NCBI GenBank assembly: GCA_963513935.1
Contig: OY740768.1
Span: 38,434,368 to 38,498,367, forward strand
Direction: 5' to 3'
Origin: Aphrophora alni
Lineage: Eukaryota > Arthropoda > Insecta > Hemiptera > Aphrophoridae
DNA length: 64,000 bases
Below the pieces are notes generated by a model. That model searched no databases and had not been told where the DNA came from. It saw nothing but the letters and a program-made list of their open reading frames with translations. This document shows, one piece after another, positions 58,611-64,000 of the stretch (the first letter of the stretch is position 1; every line of letters starts with the position of its first letter). A program made the translations under genes and the position numbers.

Positions 58611-59276
58611 TATTAAGAGAAATGGAGCGAATAAACTATATTTTATAAAGGAGAATACGAAATATATTACAAAGAATAAATACTAATAAAATATATAAGC
58701 CAGGAAAGTATTAGAAACAAGGTAACTTGTAAAAATCAGAATCTTGAAGTCAAGGTAACATTATAGCCTAATAAAACTTTTCATATATATATTAAACCCA
58801 TATTAGATTTAGAACTTTAATATATTAATTAAGATAGAAATTTTGAAAATTCAAACCCACATATTATGGCCCCAGTGATAAATCAGTGTTGTTCCACACA
58901 ACTGTGGAATCAAATCATGAAGAGTACATTCATTCAGAAGATTATTAACTCCTGATCTTTAAAATAGTTTTGGTTTATAAATGTTTTTCTGTTTCAAAAA
59001 ATCAATTCAAAGGTGATTTAGATATTAAATTTTGCAAGCAGTATAAAATCTTCCAAATGGATAATTTTCTTTCTGGATTTTTCATCCTTCTTGATAAGAA
59101 CTCTGCTATTCACATACCAACTTGTATAGATGGGGTATTTGGAACAGAGTTAAGGTAAACAATCATTCTGACAGTAGAAAGTAAATAAAGAAATTAAAAT
59201 ATATTAAAAATATTAGCTCTATATCGATAACTTTACAACTTTATACAAAACTAAAATGTCATTTGACATTGTGCGT

Positions 59277-59459
59277 CTATTCTAAAGATTGTGCATTCAT
59301 CTGAAGCATCCAGTCTATGGTTTGGGTCAGGAACGGCATCTGAAAGTGTTGAGCAATGCTGTGGAATGTTTTCAAATGTACCATTAGATCATTACGTGAT
59401 AACAGAGTTTGGAAATCTCCGGCACATGAGCAATACTCAGATAAATTCTCCATTTTTAT
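59277..59459 (-). CDS. POLE: Polymerase epsilon, last coding exon
   Basis: 60 residues and stop; acceptor TTGTTACAG. Contains YCSCAGDF, the second half of the CysB motif, and the C-terminal helices. No in-frame stop or shift. Confidence 0.93.
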   Translation of the reverse strand: MKMENLSEYCSCAGDFQTLLSRNDLMVHLKTFHSIAQHFQMPFLTQTIDWMLQMNAQSLE

Positions 59460-62214
59460 CTGTAACAACAGAATCAACCAAGAGTTGTTAAGTGAATAGT
59501 TTGATTAATTTTCCGCATTCTATTTCTAACATTTTCATACATTTAGTTTAGAAATTCATTAGGGGTGTATGAACTTGGAATGCACATTCCAAACTGAACC
59601 AAAGTTTAAAAAAAACCTATTTGGATTCAAAGTAATTTATAAAAACGAACTAAACTACGTTTTATACAATAAAAACCAAACAAATTCTATACTTTTAGAA
59701 TTTTAATATAAGTAGTTTGATTGCTTGGTTATTAAATACAACTACTTCAATGTTCTAGATAAGAATAGTAACTGAACGAGATAGGCTCTTCTTTGTTTAA
59801 AATTCAGTCGCTGAATTCTTTTTGAGTTTTTCTTAATCTTTAAATAATATTGGATGAGTACCACTTGGGAAAGGTAGTACAAGGATTGGTGAACTACTGT
59901 ATTTAAATTAAAATCTTTCCCAACAGTGTTGTGTTGTGTCATTTTTTTTATATTTGATTTTTTTAGTTTGACATTTTACTAAAACATAAATTGAAGTTTG
60001 ATTTTCGAACTGAACCAGATATTTACAAATTGTACTGAGTTCTGTCTAAATTTTCAAATTTCATATACTTACAATTCATGTTATTATTTAAATCATGTGA
60101 TTGATTAAGAAATGACAATAAATAAGGGCTGTTTAAAAGTAAGTTTCATTTGTGTGTGTGCGCACAGAGGAGTGGTGTGATCTTCGGAGAAGTGTGTACC
60201 CTGATTCAGCATGAGTTAGGCAGTGCTAATGGGAAATTTGTTCAGCCAGTTCTTGCGCTAATCCAATTGTTCAAAATATCTACTATCATTGAAAATCTCA
60301 CCGAATGCAAAGTATATACTGATGTTAGTTTTCTGAGGGCAAATAACTGTACAGCAGTAGAGATTAATTGTGAAATTTGTACAGTATATGGAAAGAACAT
60401 TATGAGTGATACTGTTGTTAGAAAATAATGCCACTTGTTCCTGGATGATGGACGGACTAACGTCCATAGCGAAGAACAAAATTGACAACCATCTGTTGTG
60501 ACAGATGAACTTGCTGAAAAAGTGAATGACAAAATCGAAGAAAACTGGCGTTACAGAATGATTGGATCTTTTCCCTTAGGTATCATGAATAGCCTTAGTG
60601 ATTATCACTTTTCCTAAATATGGAAAAATGGCAAGGTAAGAAGCGGTTTGAAAACGGCGAAGAATTGAAGGACATTGTTAATGCATGGCTTAACTCACAG
60701 GCGGTGGAATTTTTCGAGGGAATTAAAAAACTTGTTCATTGATATGACAAATGCTTTAATGTAGCAGGATATTGTGTAAAAAATAGGTAATAGTTATAAC
60801 TTTAATTAGTGTATAGTATAATTAAAAAAACCTCTGTATTGTTATTTTTTATAACAAAAAGGAACTTACTTTTCAACAGCTCTCATAGCAAATGAATATT
60901 AACTGGGTTTGTAAAATATTCTCATATTAATTAACCCTTTCAGTGCCTTTCAGACATTTTTTCTTAGTGTACCCAAAAGTATCAACTCGTTTTTAGTGAT
61001 TTTGTAAGGATTTCATAAAACAGCTATATATTTTTTTATTTAATAAGAGATCATCATGATTTTTGTGTTGTATATCTTCCAATAGATCTATAAATAATAT
61101 ATACTCTTAAAACCTTTATAATATACCAAAACATTTAGAAAAAATGAAATTAAATACATTAACAAAATTTTTGATACAATTTCCAGTTTGTATTATGAAA
61201 ATAGAGATAAAGTATATCACTTGAAAACTTGCACATCACTCGAAGACATATTTTGTTCTATATTTATATTAAAAATTTTGGGCCCATATCTTACTAAATA
61301 AAAAAGTTACTACTTTTTTCTGAAATGAACATTTCTATGTTTTTCAGAAAATAAGTAGTAAAAAACTTACAAAAAATCTTATATCTCTAAAATATTCAGC
61401 ACATCACACAAAAATAACAAATTAGTAAAAGAATAAATGAATTAAAAACTTAACAACTATTTAAACTAAAATATTTATAATTAAGTTGTAAACAAAATGT
61501 TACTTTAGGATTGGTGATCGGTAGGTAGTAACACATCTACTATATAATATAGCCTGTTTGCATTTCACACACGTCATAAATTTAGATTTTTTTCCCCCTC
61601 ATGGGTGATATAGATCGATCCATTATATATTTACACAATACAATCAGACATAATCTACATACAGAATACAAAACAAGGAATAATAATAATAATTATTGTG
61701 AAGCAGCTGATTTGACGGTAAACTAGACTGAATTATCACTCTTAGTATCACAGATTTTATACTATATTATATGTCAAACGAAAAGAACTATTTCTTCTAA
61801 GCACATTGATATAAAATATAACTAAAAATAATATTTTTATGTTTTTTATGAGTTTTTTCCTTAACATCTGGTGCAATCGGCCGTTGGCACTTCTTATACC
61901 TTTTAAAACATCCGGTTAAACAGGATGTTGGCACTGAAAGCATTAAAACATTTTTATGTGTAATAACAAGTGTGTATTGGATCACATAAATCATAGAACT
62001 TCGTGGAAAGAAGGCGGGATAATAACATATTACGTGTTGTTCCCAAAAAGAACATGTTAGAAAGAAATGATCGTAATTGGTTAAAAGCCAAGGAGAGTTC
62101 GAGAAGGAATAAGTTTTTCTTGAATATAGACAAGCGGGAACAATCTTGCAAATGTTACCATTACCAAGCACTATATACAAGAGAGTGGGAGTTAGTCTTT
62201 AAGAGAGGAAAGAC

Positions 62215-62258
<44 letters not shown>

Positions 62259-63222
62259 CCTATATATATATATATATATATATATGTAGGTGGACGAGCG
62301 AACAGTAATCTCCACACAGTTTAAAACATTTAATCTGTTGCAATAAGTATTTGATATAAAGTTGTTATATAAGTGATAAATACAGAAAAGTAAAATTTAA
62401 AAATGAAACCTAAAAAGTGCAGTGACGCAATGTGTGAAGGTCATAAGTAGTGTTACAATGGCAATAACCAAATACAATTATTTGATCAAAGAATTGGTCT
62501 AGAAAGACATTTTATCAATCAATTGTAGTTTTTGTAGAATATTGACAATTCTTGTAGAGAAATAAGATTATGATTAAGAATTTTAGGTTAAGAATGATTT
62601 TCAATTTTTTTTTAGTCTTGTGAATGAACAAGAACTACAAAACATGTTGTTTTAAACTTCAATGAGTATACCTGTTCCTTTAAACCACCAAGAATGACTG
62701 GAATTTGTAAGTACAGGAAAGAACCCACGATGATTGACCTGTGTTAGTTAATCATAATCACCTCAGAGGTAAGGGAAACAATTATAAAAACATATTTCAT
62801 ATAAATAACGCTCAACATGTATTTGTTGGTATCATAAAAACACTTGTTTCTTACAAGATTTTGAGTTCATATACCCTTTTCACCAGTCAGTCTGGAATGA
62901 TTTATGCACTTGAGAAGAAGGCAGCTGTCAACCTTCCTATGGATGCCATTACGTAAACCGTCATTTTTTGACTTACCTACCTTAGGATTAAAGAGGAACA
63001 TTTAATTATAATGAGCTCACTGAGATCAAAGTGCAACCCAATGCCATTCTCAACTACAAAATATAAAAAGAATAGTAAAATTTAATTACCTGCAAACATT
63101 TCTTACACTGAAGATCCTGTAACATGTATGCCATAGTCTTCCTATTCACTACGTCCAACAGAAGATGTTCAATCTCAACATTATCATAACTAGTGTTACA
63201 CAATGGGCACTGCCACGCAAGA
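59277..63222 (-). CDS. POLE: DNA polymerase epsilon catalytic subunit, C-terminal two exons (partial)
   Basis: Exons 63222-63090 and 59459-59277 on the minus strand join in phase 0; the first begins with the third base of a codon split with an exon beyond 64000. They encode 44 plus 60 residues. The peptide starts LAWQCPLCNTSYD, continues MLQDLQCKKCLQ and IKMENLSEYCSCAGDF, then FHSIAQHFQMPFLTQTIDWM and the stop after AQSLE. CPLC is the second half of the CysA zinc motif. CKKC-x11-CSC is the complete CysB motif of the B-family polymerase epsilon tail, where the catalytic subunit binds its B subunit. The helical end after CSCAGDF also matches the family. The enzyme is the leading-strand replicase. 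Splice sites: TTTTCAG / TTGCAG-GTAATT and TTGTTACAG. The intron (59460-63089) is 3.6 kb and full of transposon relics. All upstream exons (exonuclease, polymerase, CysA first half) are outside the window. Confidence 0.93.
60125..60886 (+). mobile_element. Internally deleted mariner, about 760 bp
   Basis: The inverted tips share GCTGTT(T/G)AAAAGTAAGTT: left at 60128, right inverted at about 60863-60880, with TA nearby on both sides. Inside is the first part and the very end of a mariner transposase; the catalytic middle is gone. It lies in the last intron of the polymerase epsilon gene, in opposite orientation. Confidence 0.8.
60330..60770 (+). pseudogene. mariner transposase, HTH and C-terminal remnants
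   Basis: The N-terminal DNA-binding part reads AVEINCEICTVYGKNIMSDT then VVRK (60355-60425). After a frame change come DDGRTNVHSEEQN and PSVVTDELAEKVNDKIEENW (about 60445-60545). It then jumps to the C-terminal GKVRSGLKT / AVEFF / YDKCFNVAGYCVK segment (about 60630-60780) with no DD34D core between. This arrangement is an internal deletion joined near 60590-60615. Frameshifts and stops are frequent. Confidence 0.8.
60935..61942. mobile_element. TTAA-flanked piggyBac-type MITE, about 1.0 kb
   Basis: TTAA at 60931-60934 is followed by CCCTTTCAGTGCC. The other end, inverted, is TTAA (61943-61946) then TGCTTTCAGTGCC. The 13-base tips agree except at the outer two or three bases. The interior is AT-rich and non-coding. 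Target and tip style suggest piggyBac mobilisation. Confidence 0.65.
62216..62286. repeat. (TA)n microsatellite
   Basis: Two TA runs separated by GCC, about 70 bases. The open frame that crosses it is an artefact. Confidence 0.95.
62287..63089. other. Remainder of the last polymerase epsilon intron
   Basis: No further coding exon of the gene found. The frames of 60-70 codons are unassigned. Confidence 0.5.
63090..63222 (-). CDS. POLE: Polymerase epsilon, penultimate coding exon
   Basis: 133 bases: one base finishing a split codon plus 44 codons, ending phase 0 at donor CAG/GTAATT. Carries CPLC (half of CysA) and CKKC (first half of CysB). Confidence 0.93.
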
Positions 63223-63329
63223 CTGAAAATAACAGTTATTCATCAACTTATGTTATTTCTAAAATAAAAAAGAATTGTATAACATCCTTAGTCTTCAAAA
63301 CAAATTATTTTATTCATGTTTTTGTGATA

Positions 63330-63790
63330 TGGGTGTGAATTACACTGCAATCTCAAGACATCTATTGAGGGAATTCCCCTCCTGTAGGAAGTGCATCACA
63401 TGGTGGATGGGTATCTTCTCTATCAATCTGGTATCACTCTATACTTCTACCCATTTTGTACATCAATGTACGACATTCGACTAACAGATGTTGTGAGGTC
63501 TCGTTTCCTTTTTGCTAGACTCTGCAGGTCCCATCATTCTCTACTCCAACCATTTTAATAAGTCTCTATTTCAGAGCCCTATCGGTCAAAAGATGCTTGG
63601 GTTAAAGAAGCGTTTAGCTTCAGAATATTTGGTTCTTGGTCCAAAGACTCCAGTTCCAGTTCCCTTTCTGGTTTTAGATTCATCTGTAAACCATTTATGA
63701 AGTACTTGGATTCACTGTATAGAAGCTCAACGAAATGTTTCCAATCGGTTATAGACTGTGCCCTGTTGATTGATATTCTCCATCTAATCT
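63330..63790 (-). pseudogene. LINE RNase H fragment, decayed
   Basis: On the minus strand WFTDESKTRKGTGTGVFGPR then TKYSEAK (about 63700-63620) matches the FTDGSKT-x-GTGAG-type start of the RNase H domain in LOA/Jockey/I-type LINEs. Downstream frames are broken by stops. It lies in the intron upstream of the penultimate polymerase epsilon exon, in the same orientation. The RT domain that should precede it is at best vestigial to 64000. Confidence 0.75.
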
Positions 63791-64000
63791 AAGCTTTATA
63801 ATTACTGAGAAGTGCCCCCATAGTAACCTGTTCCACTACTATCTGGAGAGGTGTCGACTATAATAACTTACATAAATGCATTAAGGCAAATCTTCATTGC
63901 TCCTGTTATAAAAACATGCCCGTCTTTACTTTTTCTCTAATGCCTTTCTCCAATGACTACTTATACTTAGTTAAATGTTTTATGCTAAGCTATCGCTATA
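63791..64000. other. Intronic edge of window
   Basis: No exon recognised; presumably intron of the polymerase epsilon gene or an extension of the LINE relic. Confidence 0.4.

Noticed and set aside
58970..59158. 62-codon plus frame downstream of polymerase epsilon
   Set aside because: It lies in the probable 3' untranslated region of the minus-strand gene and has no similarity.
61797..62180. 127-codon minus-strand frame
   Set aside because: It straddles the end of the TTAA-flanked MITE and shows no recognisable domain.
1..64000. tRNA, rRNA and CRISPR arrays
   Set aside because: I looked for TTCGAATCC-type B boxes, rRNA words and regularly spaced direct repeats with unique spacers; nothing convincing, although a structure-based scan was not possible by eye.

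Overview
This window looks like a piece of an AT-rich insect nuclear genome, possibly hemipteran. The evidence is two host genes with GT-AG introns and animal-type proteins, and a background dense in mariner, piggyBac, hAT, LINE and MITE relics plus poly-A/T, (TA)n and (CA)n tracts. No prokaryotic gene organisation, rRNA, tRNA or CRISPR array was seen. Base composition and repeats are judged by eye, not computed.

Left part, 1-42.3 kb: almost all non-genic and repeat-derived. The one convincing host signal is a 102-bp phase-0 exon on the minus strand (9386-9487) with clean splice sites, from a gene I cannot name. The rest is layered transposon debris: a 400-bp MITE with 8-bp target duplications (4538-4937), a Tc1/mariner-type element with about 200-bp terminal repeats (5586-7486), three LINE C-terminal fragments (15.7, 22-23.6 and 35.8 kb), two large foldback MITEs (17691-18644 and 26834-27403), a 45-bp minisatellite (about 19655-20165), a decayed hAT-like gene (30.3-31.7 kb), and several dispersed non-coding repeat families, here called A-D.

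Right part, 42.3-64 kb: a promoter-like region with a possible 5' exon on the minus strand (about 42.34-42.54 kb), then a hAT-type MITE (43584-44335), then a 260-bp inverted duplication enclosing an RTE-type LINE fragment (44778-46286). Next comes the complete coding region of the nuclear gene for mitochondrial ATP synthase coupling factor 6 (plus strand, three coding exons, 46439-54998). Its first intron holds a mariner (48713-49954) and its second a piggyBac relic (50700-54212). Convergent with it, on the minus strand, are the last two coding exons of the catalytic subunit of DNA polymerase epsilon (63222 to 59277). They carry the complete CysB motif and half of CysA; the gene continues beyond 64000. 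Its last intron carries a deleted mariner and a TTAA-flanked MITE.

The observation I would follow up first is a set of short, often palindromic elements (20917-21001, 33194-33470, 55694-55931). They are flanked by 9-13 bp direct repeats and share a head made of a CUGANGA-like box, a short hairpin and, in two of the loci, GAAAC. A second family (B) shares a varying hairpin followed by CGAAACGUC. Both resemble the hammerhead-ribozyme cores known from Penelope-like elements and retrozymes. That assignment is inference; no reverse transcriptase partner is visible here.
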